Both the position numbers and the translations under genes were made by a program. A stretch of DNA of 17,044 nucleotides from TMED14 sp965657195 (GTDB lineage: Bacteria; Bacteroidota; Bacteroidia; Flavobacteriales; Schleiferiaceae): assembly GCA_965657195.1 (NCBI GenBank), contig CBFHNK010000035.1, positions 1-17,044 of the forward strand. The letters are read 5' to 3'. Below are positions 1 to 7,892 of this stretch, piece by piece (position 1 is the stretch's first letter; every line of letters starts with the position of its first letter). The notes under the pieces are model-generated. The model did no database searches. It was given only the letters and a program-made list of their open reading frames with translations, and was not told the origin of the DNA.

Positions 1-1192
1 CCTCCCAGGTTTCGGCCTCTTCGATGTCGCGGTAGATGCGGTGCTCGATAAAGATCTTCTCAAGGCTGGCAAAGTGCCACTGCTCGTTCAGCTCGTGCAG
101 CTTGAGCTCGAGCTCGGCCTTGAGCACGGCCACCGTCGTGTCGGTAGATCGTCGCAGCATGTCGCGCACGCCCATGAACACCGGCTTCTCGTCAATAATG
201 ACGCAAGCCATCGTGCTCACCGACGACTCGCAGGCCGTGAACGCGTAGAGCGCATCCACCATCTGGTCGGGCGAAACCCCCGGCAGCAGATGGATTACAA
301 TCTCCACGTGCTCTGCAGTGTTGTCCTCGATCTTTTTGATTTTGATCTTGCCTTTGTCGTTGGCTTTGATCACGGACTCGATCACTGAGGTGGTTGTGGT
401 TCCGAACGGAATTTCCCTGATTATCAGCGTCTTCTTGTCTTCAACTTCAATCTTCGCGCGAACCCGAACGCGTCCACCCCGCTCCCCGTCTTGGTAGCCG
501 CTGACGTCGGCGATTCCGCCCGTGGGGAAGTCAGGGTAAATCTGAAAACTACGGCCGCGCAGGTGCGCAATCGAGGCATCGATGAGCTCGTTGAAGTTGT
601 GCGGCAAAATCTTGGTACTCAAGCCCACCGCAATACCCTCTACGCCTTGCGCCAGCAGCAGCGGAAACTTGACCGGTAAAAAAATCGGCTCCTTGCCTCG
701 GCCGTCGTAGCTGGCCTGGTACTGAGTGATTTTGGGCGAAAACGCTACGTCGAGCGCAAACTTGCTCAGGCGCGCCTCGATGTATCGGGGAGCCGCCGCA
801 CTGTCTCCGGTGTAAATGTTGCCCCAGTTTCCTTGGGTATCAATCAAGAGGTTTTTTTGGCCCAGCTGCACGAGTGCATCACCAATCGAAGCATCGCCGT
901 GCGGGTGGTACTTCATCGTCTGACCGATAACGTTGGCCACTTTGTGAAAGCGGCCGTCCTCCATCTCAAAGAGCGCGTGCATCAGTCGGCGCTGCACCGG
1001 CTTCAAGCCGTCTTCAAGGGCCGGAACCGCACGCTCCAAGATGACATAGCTCGCGTAGTCCAAGAAGTACTCTCGGTACATGCCGCGCACTCGGGACTCC
1101 ACAGGCTTAACCACCTCGCCCTCGGGTACGACGGACTCGGGAGCGCTCAATTCAAGCGACTCGTCCGAAGGGGGAAGCATATCATCCGACAT
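1..1192 (-). CDS. parC: DNA topoisomerase IV subunit A (ParC), 5' part only
   Basis: This is the breakage-reunion subunit of topoisomerase IV, which with ParE decatenates daughter chromosomes using ATP. About 397 codons are visible before the window edge, probably somewhat under half of the usual ParC length, so the tower, coiled-coil and C-terminal domains are wholly or partly absent. The N-terminal winged-helix motifs are clear: DGLKPVQRRLMHAL (61-74), KYHPHGDASIGDALVQ (94-109), and the catalytic tyrosine Y137 in APRYIEARLS, preceded by R136. The ATG at 1192-1190 overlaps the parE stop by 11 bases, which suggests translational coupling. The next ATG is only four codons later, so the exact start is slightly uncertain. 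The residue at the position of GyrA Ser83 is Ala101. A GyrA identity is less likely because the partner is clearly ParE-type. Confidence 0.95.
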   Translation of the reverse strand, partial: MSDDMLPPSDESLELSAPESVVPEGEVVKPVESRVRGMYREYFLDYASYVILERAVPALEDGLKPVQRRLMHALFEMEDGRFHKVANVIGQTMKYHPHGDASIGDALVQLGQKNLLIDTQGNWGNIYTGDSAAAPRYIEARLSKFALDVAFSPKITQYQASYDGRGKEPIFLPVKFPLLLAQGVEGIAVGLSTKILPHNFNELIDASIAHLRGRSFQIYPDFPTGGIADVSGYQDGERGGRVRVRAKIEVEDKKTLIIREIPFGTTTTSVIESVIKANDKGKIKIKKIEDNTAEHVEIVIHLLPGVSPDQMVDALYAFTACESSVSTMACVIIDEKPVFMGVRDMLRRSTDTTVAVLKAELELKLHELNEQWHFASLEKIFIEHRIYRDIEEAETWE

Positions 1193-3035
1193 ACGCGGGG
1201 TCGTCTTTTTCAATTTTCAGGTGGTCCATGATGAACTCCTGGCGCTCGGGGGTATTCTTACCCATGTAGAATTCAAGCAGTTGCTCGATCTGCTCTTTGC
1301 CGAGCATCACGGGCTCTAGGCGAATGTCGGATCCGATAAACATCTTGAACTCACCCGGCGAAATTTCGCCCAAACCCTTAAATCGAGTGATTTCAGGCTT
1401 GCCCCCGAGGGACTCCATCGCCGACTGCTTCTCACGCTCGTCATAGCAGTAGAACGTCTTTTGCTTGTTCCGCACACGAAACAGCGGAGTCTGCAAAATG
1501 TACAGGTGACCTTCTTGCACCAACTCGGGGAAGAACTGCAAGAAAAAGGTAATCAGCAGGAGGCGAATGTGCATTCCGTCGACGTCGGCATCGGTCGCGA
1601 TTACCACGTTGTTGTAGCGCAGGTCTTCTAAGCCGTCTTCGATGTTGAGCGCCGCCTGCAAGAGGTTAAACTCCTCATTCTCGTAGACGACTTTCTTGGT
1701 CAACCCGTAGCAGTTCAGCGGCTTACCCTTGAGGCTAAACACCGCTTGGGTCTGCACGTCGCGCGAAGCGGTAATAGATCCTGATGCGGAATCACCTTCG
1801 GTGATAAACAGCGTCGTCTCAAGCCGGCGGTCGTGCTTGATGTCGCTGTAGTGCACCTTGCAGTCGCGCAGTTTGCGGTTGTGCAGGTTGGCTTTTTTGG
1901 CGCGCTCGCGGGCTAGCTTTTGAATGCCTGCTAAGTCTTTGCGCTCGCGCTCGGCCCGCAAAATCTTCTTTTGAATGGCATCGGCCACCTCGGGATTGCG
2001 GTGCAAGAAGTTGTCGAGCTCGGTCTTCAGAAAATCCAGTACAAACGCGCGCACCGAGGGTCCCTCGGGGCCCATGTCTTGGCTGCCGAGCTTGGTCTTG
2101 GTCTGGGACTCAAATACGGGCTCAATGACTTTAATACTGATCGCTCCGATCACGCTTTGGCGAATGTCCGCCGCGTCGTACTGCTTGTTGTAGTGGTTGC
2201 GGAGCACGGTGACCAGGGCTTCGCGAAACGCGCCTTGGTGCGTTCCGCCCTGAGTTGTGTGCTGCCCGTTGACAAACGAGTAGTACTGCTCGCTCTGGCT
2301 GCGCTCGGCGTGCGTGAGTGCCACCTCGATGTCTTCGCCCTTGAGGTGAATGATGTCGTGCATCACTTCACCACTCAAGTTGTTGGCCAGCAAATCTTTG
2401 AGGCCGTTCTCTGAGAAGTACTTCTGGCCGTTGAGGTAGATACTGAGCCCTGGGTTCAGGTAGACGTAGTTCCACACCATCCGCTCGACGTACTCCATCT
2501 GAAAGCGGTAGTTGTGAAAAATCGTCGCGTCGGGGGTGAATACCACCTTGGTTCCGTGGCGGGCCGTCGTGGCCTCGAGCTGGCCTTCTTCTTGAAGGAT
2601 TCCGCCTGTGAAGCGTGCCGTCTTCGACTGGCCGTCGCGAAACGCTTGAACCGTAAAGTTGGACGATAGGGCGTTGACGGCCTTGGTACCGACTCCGTTG
2701 AGGCCGACCGACTTTTTGAACGCCTTCGAATCGTACTTGGCGCCGGTATTCATCTTCGAAACGACGTCGACCAGCTTGCCAAGCGGAATTCCGCGGCCGT
2801 AGTCCCGCACAGTCACCGACCCGTTCTGCACGCTAATCTCGACGGTTTTGCCACCGCCCATGACGAATTCGTCAATCGAATTGTCAACAACTTCTTTGAT
2901 CAGAATGTAAATGCCGTCGTCGGCGCTGCTGCCGTCGCCGAGCTTTCCGATGTACATCCCAGGCCTGAGGCGGATGTGCTCCTGCCATTCTAGGCTGCGA
3001 ATGTTGTCTTCGGTATAGAGTACAGGCTCGGTCAT
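1182..3035 (-). CDS. parE: DNA topoisomerase IV subunit B (ParE)
   Basis: This is the ATPase subunit of topoisomerase IV, a full-length 617-residue protein. The GHKL ATPase comes first: EVVDNSIDEF (48-57, E48 as general base and N52 for Mg), DYGRGIPLGK (78-87), and the ATP lid GLNGVGTKAVNALS (111-124). The transducer carries the QTK loop (QTKTKLG, 311-317). The TOPRIM domain has EGDSASGS (413-420, E413) and the metal-binding DADVD (482-486), followed by RFKGLGEISPGEF (551-563). The N-terminus (RPGMYIGKLGDGSSADDGIYILIKE) is the Bacteroidota ParE type rather than the GyrB type. ychF lies 100 bases upstream on the same strand and parC overlaps its stop. I found no convincing -7 box in the 3036-3135 gap, so whether parE has its own promoter is open. 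Confidence 0.96.
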   Translation of the reverse strand: MTEPVLYTEDNIRSLEWQEHIRLRPGMYIGKLGDGSSADDGIYILIKEVVDNSIDEFVMGGGKTVEISVQNGSVTVRDYGRGIPLGKLVDVVSKMNTGAKYDSKAFKKSVGLNGVGTKAVNALSSNFTVQAFRDGQSKTARFTGGILQEEGQLEATTARHGTKVVFTPDATIFHNYRFQMEYVERMVWNYVYLNPGLSIYLNGQKYFSENGLKDLLANNLSGEVMHDIIHLKGEDIEVALTHAERSQSEQYYSFVNGQHTTQGGTHQGAFREALVTVLRNHYNKQYDAADIRQSVIGAISIKVIEPVFESQTKTKLGSQDMGPEGPSVRAFVLDFLKTELDNFLHRNPEVADAIQKKILRAERERKDLAGIQKLARERAKKANLHNRKLRDCKVHYSDIKHDRRLETTLFITEGDSASGSITASRDVQTQAVFSLKGKPLNCYGLTKKVVYENEEFNLLQAALNIEDGLEDLRYNNVVIATDADVDGMHIRLLLITFFLQFFPELVQEGHLYILQTPLFRVRNKQKTFYCYDEREKQSAMESLGGKPEITRFKGLGEISPGEFKMFIGSDIRLEPVMLGKEQIEQLLEFYMGKNTPERQEFIMDHLKIEKDDPAYVG

Positions 3036-3135
3036 GATATCCTGCGAATCTAACGCAAAACATCACAGCAAACCCGCGCCACCAAAGGGAGTTTTCAACA
3101 GAATAATCCCCCGTATACCGCGCAAAAAAAACGGG

Positions 3136-4227
3136 TTACACGTTAAAACGGAAGTGCAGTACGTCCCCGTCCTTGACGAGGTACTCGCGGCCCTCGACCC
3201 GAAGGCGTCCGGCCTCGCGGCATGCCGACTCTGAGCGGTACTTCACGTAGTCGTCGTAGCTAATAACCTCGGCGCGAATGAATCCCTTCTCGAAGTCGCT
3301 GTGAATGACCCCAGCGGCCTGCGGAGCCGTGGATCCGCGCGGAATCGTCCACGCACGAACCTCTTTCACGCCGGCAGTGAAATATGTGTGGAGCTGAAGC
3401 AGGTTGTAGGCCTCGCGAATCAGGCGGTTGACACCGGGCTCCTCGAGCTCGAGGTCGTCGAGGAACATGCGGCGCTCCTCGTAGGTTTCGAGCTCGGCGA
3501 TGTCGGCCTCGGTCGCGGCAGCCAAGTGAAGCACCCCAGCTCCCTCTTCGGCAGCCATTGCGCGCACCTTTTCAACCCAGGCGTTCCCTGTCTTGGCGGA
3601 CGTCTCTTCGACGTTGCAGACGTACATCACGGGCTTGTCGGTCAGAAGCTGGTAGTCGGCGATCCACTCATTTTCTTCATCAGTGCGGTCAAATCCGCGC
3701 ACCGACTTACCCTGCTCAAGATGCTTTTTCAGTCGTTCCCCCATTTCAACTTCGCGCACAGCCTCACGGGTACCGCTCTTGGCCGCCTTGCGAGCGCGAT
3801 CCAAACGCTTTTCGAGTGTCTCGAGGTCCTTGAGCTGAAGCTCAAAGTCAATCGTCTCTTTGTCGCGGAGCGGATTCACGCTTCCGTCGACGTGGGTAAT
3901 GTTGTCGTTTTCGAAGCAGCGCAGCACGTGCAAAATCGCGTTGCACTCGCGGATGTTGCCCAAAAACTGGTTGCCTAGACCCTCGCCCTTGCTGGCGCCC
4001 TTCACGAGGCCCGCAATATCGACGATCTCGACGGTGGCGGGTACGACGCGCTCGGGTGTGACAATCTCTGCCAGCGCATCAATGCGCGGATCCGGAACGT
4101 TGACCGTTCCCACATTGGGCTCAATGGTACAAAACGGAAAGTTGGCCGCATGGGCCTTCGCATTGCTCAAGCAGTTAAACAGCGTCGACTTGCCGACATT
4201 GGGTAGACCTACGATTCCAACCTTCAT
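3136..4227 (-). CDS. ychF: YchF/OLA1-family P-loop ATPase
   Basis: This is a 363-residue protein of the Obg-related YchF family, ribosome-associated and reported to bind ATP in preference to GTP because its G4 motif is altered. The P-loop GLPNVGKS lies at 7-14, the switch I-like NFPFCTIEPNVG at about 29-40, and the G3 element DIAGLVKGASKGEGLGN near 69-85. The G4 position reads CNVEE instead of NKxD, which is diagnostic for YchF. The C-terminal TGS domain is recognisable, ending VKDGDVLHFRFNV. The length equals the typical bacterial size. The gene diverges from the transketolase unit, and a TAnnTTTG-like box on the minus strand (4265-4258) lies about 30 bases before the ATG. Its exact cellular job is not settled in general; family membership is certain. 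Confidence 0.97.
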   Translation of the reverse strand: MKVGIVGLPNVGKSTLFNCLSNAKAHAANFPFCTIEPNVGTVNVPDPRIDALAEIVTPERVVPATVEIVDIAGLVKGASKGEGLGNQFLGNIRECNAILHVLRCFENDNITHVDGSVNPLRDKETIDFELQLKDLETLEKRLDRARKAAKSGTREAVREVEMGERLKKHLEQGKSVRGFDRTDEENEWIADYQLLTDKPVMYVCNVEETSAKTGNAWVEKVRAMAAEEGAGVLHLAAATEADIAELETYEERRMFLDDLELEEPGVNRLIREAYNLLQLHTYFTAGVKEVRAWTIPRGSTAPQAAGVIHSDFEKGFIRAEVISYDDYVKYRSESACREAGRLRVEGREYLVKDGDVLHFRFNV

Positions 4228-4257
4228 AACTCGTTAATTACTTCTGTATTTGGGCCG

Positions 4258-4265
4258 CAAAGGTA
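4258..4265 (-). promoter_or_regulatory. Predicted -7 box of the ychF promoter
   Basis: On the minus strand this reads TACCTTTG, an exact match to the Bacteroidota -7 consensus TAnnTTTG, about 30 bases before the ychF ATG. It forms one arm of an 11-base inverted repeat with the box at 4281-4291. No clear -33 element is seen at the expected distance. Confidence 0.6.
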
Positions 4266-4280
4266 GCCGAACATAGGCCG

Positions 4281-4288
4281 TACTTTTG
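4281..4288 (+). promoter_or_regulatory. Predicted -7 box of the transketolase/VWA operon
   Basis: This reads TACTTTTG, an exact TAnnTTTG match, 17 bases before the transketolase start codon, implying a leader of roughly 10 bases. It mirrors the ychF box: 4255-4265 and 4281-4291 pair at 10 of 11 positions. A -33 TTG at the usual spacing is not evident. Confidence 0.6.
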
Positions 4289-4305
4289 CGGTAAATCCGC
4301 TACTG

Positions 4306-5145
4306 ATGGCCTCAATCTACGACTACCCCTCGCAAATTCGCCGCGACATCCTGCGCATGGTGCACAAACCGCAATCGGGCCACCCCGGCGGATCCATGGG
4401 CTGCACTGAGTTTTTCACCGCCCTGTACTTTGACGTGCTGCGCCACAATCCGTCGGCATTTACCATGGACGGACGCGGCGAGGACCTCTTTTTTTTGAGC
4501 AACGGCCACATTTCACCGGTTCTCTACAGCACGTTGGCGCGTTCGGGCTACTTCCCCGTTTCGGAACTTTCGACCTTTCGCCTCATTAACACCCGCCTTC
4601 AGGGCCACCCGACCACGCACGACGGCTTGCCCGGGGTGCGCATCGCGAGCGGATCTCTGGGTCAAGGTCTGAGCGTCGCCGTAGGCGCCGCTCAAGCCAA
4701 GAAACTCAACGGAGACAAGCACCTCGTGTACACGCTGCACGGCGACGGAGAGCTGCAGGAAGGCCAGATTTGGGAAGCCGCCATGTACGCAGGTGCCAAA
4801 AAAGTCGACAACCTCATCGCCACGGTGGACGCCAACGGCCAGCAAATTGACGGCAGCACCGACGAAGTACTTCCGATGGGCGACCTCGGCGCCAAGTTTG
4901 CCGCTTTTGGATGGGACGTCATGCACCTCGAGCACGGCAACGACCTCGACGCCGTACGTGCTGCGCTTCGCGAGGCCGGAACCCGCACCGGCAACGGCAA
5001 ACCCGTCGTAATCATCATGAAGACCGCCATGGGCTACGGAGTGGACTTCATGGCCGGAACCCACAAGTGGCACGGCGTTGCCCCCAACGACGACGAACTC
5101 GCACGCGCACTCGCGCAGTGCCCTGAAACACTCGGCGACTACTAG
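4306..5145 (+). CDS. tkt: Transketolase N-terminal (PP-binding) subunit
   Basis: This is the first half of a split transketolase: 279 residues carrying the thiamine-diphosphate pyrophosphate-binding domain. With the C-terminal subunit at 6556-7506 it would transfer two-carbon ketol units in the non-oxidative pentose phosphate pathway. Visible motifs are SGHPGGS (24-30), SNGH (65-68), GSLGQGLSVAVG (116-127), and the ThDP motif starting GDGELQEGQ (146-154) and closing at N178 in VDANGQQ. Splitting into two genes is common in Bacteroidota. Unusually, the partner is not adjacent: a secreted VWA gene starts 4 bases after this stop. The start follows directly from the -7 box at 4281-4288. Confidence 0.95.
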   Translation: MASIYDYPSQIRRDILRMVHKPQSGHPGGSMGCTEFFTALYFDVLRHNPSAFTMDGRGEDLFFLSNGHISPVLYSTLARSGYFPVSELSTFRLINTRLQGHPTTHDGLPGVRIASGSLGQGLSVAVGAAQAKKLNGDKHLVYTLHGDGELQEGQIWEAAMYAGAKKVDNLIATVDANGQQIDGSTDEVLPMGDLGAKFAAFGWDVMHLEHGNDLDAVRAALREAGTRTGNGKPVVIIMKTAMGYGVDFMAGTHKWHGVAPNDDELARALAQCPETLGDY

Positions 5146-5149
5146 GTCC

Positions 5150-6544
5150 ATGCTGCGCCGCGGACTGCTCGCACTCCTCCTGCTCGCCGGTTCCTTCGGG
5201 ACTTGGGCGCAGGGCGTGCTGCCTCCGCCCGAAAAAAAGCCCGAACCGCTCACGCGAATCCTCTTCGTGTTTGATGCCTCAAACTCCATGTACTCTAGGT
5301 GGCAAACCGGAACCCGCATGGAGGTAGCCCAGCGCCTCATGCGCGAACTGCTCGACAGCTTGGCGCGCATCGAGAACCCCAACTTCGAGCTTGCACTAAG
5401 GGTCTATGGGCACCAAAAACCGGTTCCGCCCCAGGACTGCAACGACACGCGACTCGAGGTAGCGTTCAGCCCCAACTCGATTCCGCGTATTCAAAAGACC
5501 ATCGCAGGTCTACGCCCAATGGGCACCACGCCGATCGCCAACAGCATCCTAAAGGCGGGCGGCGACTTCCCCGATTGCGACGACTGCCGCGAAATTATTA
5601 TTCTGATCACCGACGGAGTGGAGGCCTGCGACGGCGACCCCTGTGCAGCCTCGGCTATCCTTCAGAGCAAAGGCATCATGCTCAAGCCCTTTGTCATTGG
5701 AATTGGGCTCGATGCCAACTTCGCCAAGGACTTGGGATGCATCGGAACCTACTTCGACGCCGGAGACGAGCAAACCTTTGGCAAGGCCCTCAACGTCATC
5801 ATGACCCAGGCCCTTGACAACACCTCGGCCCAGATCAACCTTCAGGACCACCGAGGCGTCTCGTCGGAGACCGACGTGCCGGTAATCCTCTTCAACGCCA
5901 CCAGCGGCGCGACCGAAGAGGCCCTCATCCACACCATGAACTACCTCGGTTCGCCCGACACGCTCGACCTCGATCCCTTGGTACCGTACCGCGGAACCGT
6001 CTACACCGTTCCGCCCGTGCACATCGGGGTCAGCAGCGTGCATGCGGGCAAGCACAACCACCTGGGTGCCAATGCCGCACAAGGCGGGCTTCGCCTGAAC
6101 ATGTACGGGATGCCGAGCCGCCAAACTCCGCCGATCGCCGTGGTGCGCATGCCGGGTTCGACCGAAATCGTGCACGTGCAGCCCCTCGGCAGCGAGCAGC
6201 GCTACTTGGTCGGAACCTACGAACTCGACATCCTCACCCTGCCCCGCTACCGCAAAACCGTAGTCGTCGAGGGCGGCAAGACCACCGAATTGAGCATTCC
6301 CGCGCCCGGCAGCGCGAGCATCACCCTAAAAATCGCCAGCATCGGCGCCATCTTCTTGCGCGAAAACGACGACTGGACGTACGTGGTTCCGCTCGACCCC
6401 AACCAAACCCGCCAGGCCTTTGCCCTGCAGCCCGGAACCTATACCGTCGTCTACCGCCCCAAAGCGGCCCAGCAAACCGCGTACAGCAAAAGCCAATCGT
6501 TTACCGTGACTTCAGGAGCCACGGCCATCGTTAACCTCCCGTAA
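5150..6544 (+). CDS. Secreted von Willebrand factor A domain protein
   Basis: This is a 464-residue exported protein of unknown partner. It opens with a signal peptide (MLRR, then a Leu-rich stretch, probable cleavage after AWAQ near residue 21). The VWA domain follows with a complete metal-ion-dependent adhesion site: D42-x-S44-x-S46 in FDASNSM, T126/T127 in GTTP, and D155 in LITDG. Six cysteines lie in this domain (97, 143, 146, 160, 165, 197), which fits disulfides outside the cytoplasm. The remainder is beta-rich, with two PEGA-like stretches (about 354-384 and 428-464) sharing the pattern GTY-x-hydrophobic followed by a turn and a GxTTxL/GATAIV strand. An earlier in-frame ATG at 5078 overlaps the upstream gene and would bury the signal peptide, so 5150 is preferred. 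Spacing of 4 and 11 bases to the two transketolase genes implies co-transcription; a functional link is not evident. Confidence 0.88.
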   Translation: MLRRGLLALLLLAGSFGTWAQGVLPPPEKKPEPLTRILFVFDASNSMYSRWQTGTRMEVAQRLMRELLDSLARIENPNFELALRVYGHQKPVPPQDCNDTRLEVAFSPNSIPRIQKTIAGLRPMGTTPIANSILKAGGDFPDCDDCREIIILITDGVEACDGDPCAASAILQSKGIMLKPFVIGIGLDANFAKDLGCIGTYFDAGDEQTFGKALNVIMTQALDNTSAQINLQDHRGVSSETDVPVILFNATSGATEEALIHTMNYLGSPDTLDLDPLVPYRGTVYTVPPVHIGVSSVHAGKHNHLGANAAQGGLRLNMYGMPSRQTPPIAVVRMPGSTEIVHVQPLGSEQRYLVGTYELDILTLPRYRKTVVVEGGKTTELSIPAPGSASITLKIASIGAIFLRENDDWTYVVPLDPNQTRQAFALQPGTYTVVYRPKAAQQTAYSKSQSFTVTSGATAIVNLP

Positions 6545-6555
6545 TTAGACACCCC

Positions 6556-7506
6556 ATGCACCCCTACACGAACCAAGGAAGCCAAGACACCCGCAGCGGA
6601 TTCGGAGCCGGTCTGCTCGAACTCGGACGCAGCAACCCCCACGTCGTCGCACTTTGTGCTGACCTCACCGGTTCGCTCAAGATGGACGCCTTCGCCAAAG
6701 AGTTCCCCGAGCGCTTCTTTCAAACGGGTATCGCCGAGGCGCACATGATGGGCATGGCCGCGGGCCTCACGATCGGTGGCTGGATTCCGTTTACCGGAAC
6801 CTTCGCCAACTTCTCAACCGGACGCGTATACGACCAAATCCGCCAGAGCATCGCCTACTCAGACAAAAACGTAAAAATCTGCGCCTCGCACGCGGGCCTC
6901 ACCCTCGGCGAAGACGGTGCGACGCACCAAATCCTTGAAGACATCGGCCTCATGAAGATGCTTCCGGGAATGACCGTCATCGTTCCGGCCGACTACAACC
7001 AAACTAAAGCAGCCACCATCGCACTGGCGGCCCACCACGGCCCCGCCTACCTGCGCTTCGGACGCCCCAAAGTCGCCAACTTCACGCCAGCCGACAAGCC
7101 CTTCGTCATCGGCAAGGCCGACGTCCTCGTCGAAGGCACCGACCTCACCATCGCCGCCACTGGCCACCTCGTCTGGGAAGCCCTCGAGGCCTCAAACGCC
7201 CTCGCCGCCCAAGGCATCTCGGCCGAAGTAATCAACTTCGCCACCATCAAGCCCTTTGACACCGAGGCCCTCCTCAAGTCGGTCACCAAAACCGGACGCG
7301 TCGTGACCGCCGAAGAGCACCAGCGCCACGGCGGACTCGGTGACCTCGTTGCCCAGACCCTCGGCATGCACCGCCCCGCCCCCATCGAGATGGTAGCGGT
7401 CAACGATTCCTTTGGCGAATCCGGAACCCCCGCCCAGCTCATGGACAAGTACGGCCTGAACGCCGCCGCCATCGTGGAGGCTGCGCTGAAGGTGCGGAAC
7501 CGCTAG
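6556..7506 (+). CDS. tkt: Transketolase C-terminal (Pyr-binding) subunit
   Basis: This is the second half of the split transketolase, 316 residues, containing the pyrimidine-binding domain and the C-terminal domain. The catalytic glutamate is E61 in QTGIAEAHMMGMAAG. Family-typical FTGTFANF (79-86), SHAGLTLGEDGATHQ (111-125) and a late GGLGDLVAQ stretch follow. It lies 11 bases after the VWA gene in the same transcription unit. The alternative of a DXS-like or pyruvate dehydrogenase beta-type protein is unlikely because the N-terminal half upstream is transketolase-type and the sizes match known split transketolases. Its TAG stop is the junction with a reverse-oriented repeat array: the G of the stop is the first base of the array. 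Confidence 0.95.
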   Translation: MHPYTNQGSQDTRSGFGAGLLELGRSNPHVVALCADLTGSLKMDAFAKEFPERFFQTGIAEAHMMGMAAGLTIGGWIPFTGTFANFSTGRVYDQIRQSIAYSDKNVKICASHAGLTLGEDGATHQILEDIGLMKMLPGMTVIVPADYNQTKAATIALAAHHGPAYLRFGRPKVANFTPADKPFVIGKADVLVEGTDLTIAATGHLVWEALEASNALAAQGISAEVINFATIKPFDTEALLKSVTKTGRVVTAEEHQRHGGLGDLVAQTLGMHRPAPIEMVAVNDSFGESGTPAQLMDKYGLNAAAIVEAALKVRNR

Positions 7507-7561
7507 TTGGCAAGGTTGGCTCGTTGGCGAGGTTAGCTCGTTGGCAAGGTTGGCTCGTTGG
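7506..7561 (-). repeat. 17-base tandem repeat array, reverse orientation (3 units plus 5 bases)
   Basis: On the plus strand the units are GTTGGCAAGGTTGGCTC (7506-7522), GTTGGCGAGGTTAGCTC (7523-7539) and again GTTGGCAAGGTTGGCTC (7540-7556). The minus strand therefore reads GAGCCAACCTTGCCAAC and variants, the same family as the array at 10991-11155. It begins inside the stop codon of the upstream transketolase gene; the preceding bases GCTAGTT (7502-7508) also match a reverse heptad. Confidence 0.9.
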
Positions 7562-7563
7562 TA

Positions 7564-7591
7564 CATTGTTTCTAGTTTCTAGCTTCTCGTT
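7564..7591 (-). repeat. Heptad repeats, reverse orientation (4 units)
   Basis: Four in-phase 7-base units: CATTGTT, TCTAGTT, TCTAGCT, TCTCGTT. Read on the minus strand these are AACGAGA, AGCTAGA, AACTAGA and AACAATG, the same family as the forward heptads 20 bases downstream, so the two blocks can pair as a stem. Confidence 0.8.
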
Positions 7592-7613
7592 AACGGCCTT
7601 GGGTCGAATTAGC

Positions 7614-7676
7614 AACGAGCAACGATGAACAAGTAACGAGCAACGAGAAACTAGATACGAGCAACCAGTAACGACC
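7614..7676 (+). repeat. Heptad repeat array (9 units)
   Basis: Nine consecutive 7-base units in strict phase: AACGAGC, AACGATG, AACAAGT, AACGAGC, AACGAGA, AACTAGA, TACGAGC, AACCAGT, AACGACC. The consensus is AACNAGN. The block ends with a sequence (7670-7685, AACGACCACTGTCGCC) that recurs as AACAACCAGTGTAGCC at 7723-7738, which points to duplication of a larger unit. Confidence 0.85.
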
Positions 7677-7683
7677 ACTGTCG

Positions 7684-7697
7684 CCGATCGCTATCGG
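7684..7697. repeat. Small perfect hairpin between heptad blocks
   Basis: CCGAT and ATCGG pair around a CGCT loop. It sits exactly between the two forward heptad blocks. There is no T-run after it on either strand, so a terminator role is unlikely. Confidence 0.5.
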
Positions 7698-7701
7698 ACC
7701 G

Positions 7702-7729
7702 TACAAGCAACGAGCAACAAGTAACAACC
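7702..7729 (+). repeat. Heptad repeat array (4 units)
   Basis: Four in-phase units: TACAAGC, AACGAGC, AACAAGT, AACAACC. They are followed by AGTGTAGCC, a diverged copy of the end of the previous block. Confidence 0.8.
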
Positions 7730-7745
7730 AGTGTAGCCGCACGGC

Positions 7746-7766
7746 ATTCGGTTATAACCGGATTTT
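7746..7766 (+). repeat. TAACCGGATT motif, copy 1, within an imperfect palindrome
   Basis: The 10-mer TAACCGGATT is at 7755-7764. It overlaps the perfect 12-base palindrome CGGTTATAACCG (7749-7760). The leading ATTCGG is shared with copy 4 at 9697-9715. Confidence 0.6.
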
Positions 7767-7892
7767 ACTTTTTCTCAAAAATCTCGAAACGGCTATGGCT
7801 CATGTTATCAACGAGTTATATGAAAAATCCGTTTTAAAAAACAGCTGTCAGCAGCCTTACATACACAGCGAACCCAGCTAGCCTGCTGCCCT

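Noticed and set aside
3118..3140. Possible terminator after ychF (eight T on the minus strand after TAACCCG)
   Set aside because: There is no stable GC stem immediately before the T-run, so termination between ychF and parE cannot be claimed.
5078..5149. Earlier in-frame ATG for the VWA gene
   Set aside because: It would overlap the transketolase gene by 68 bases and place a polar 24-residue extension before an otherwise ideal signal peptide.
7795..7881. A 28-codon open frame (MAHVINELYEKS...) in the AT-rich core
   Set aside because: It is very short, without ribosome-binding or promoter support, and sits inside a palindrome-rich non-coding stretch. It may be a relic but cannot be supported as a gene.
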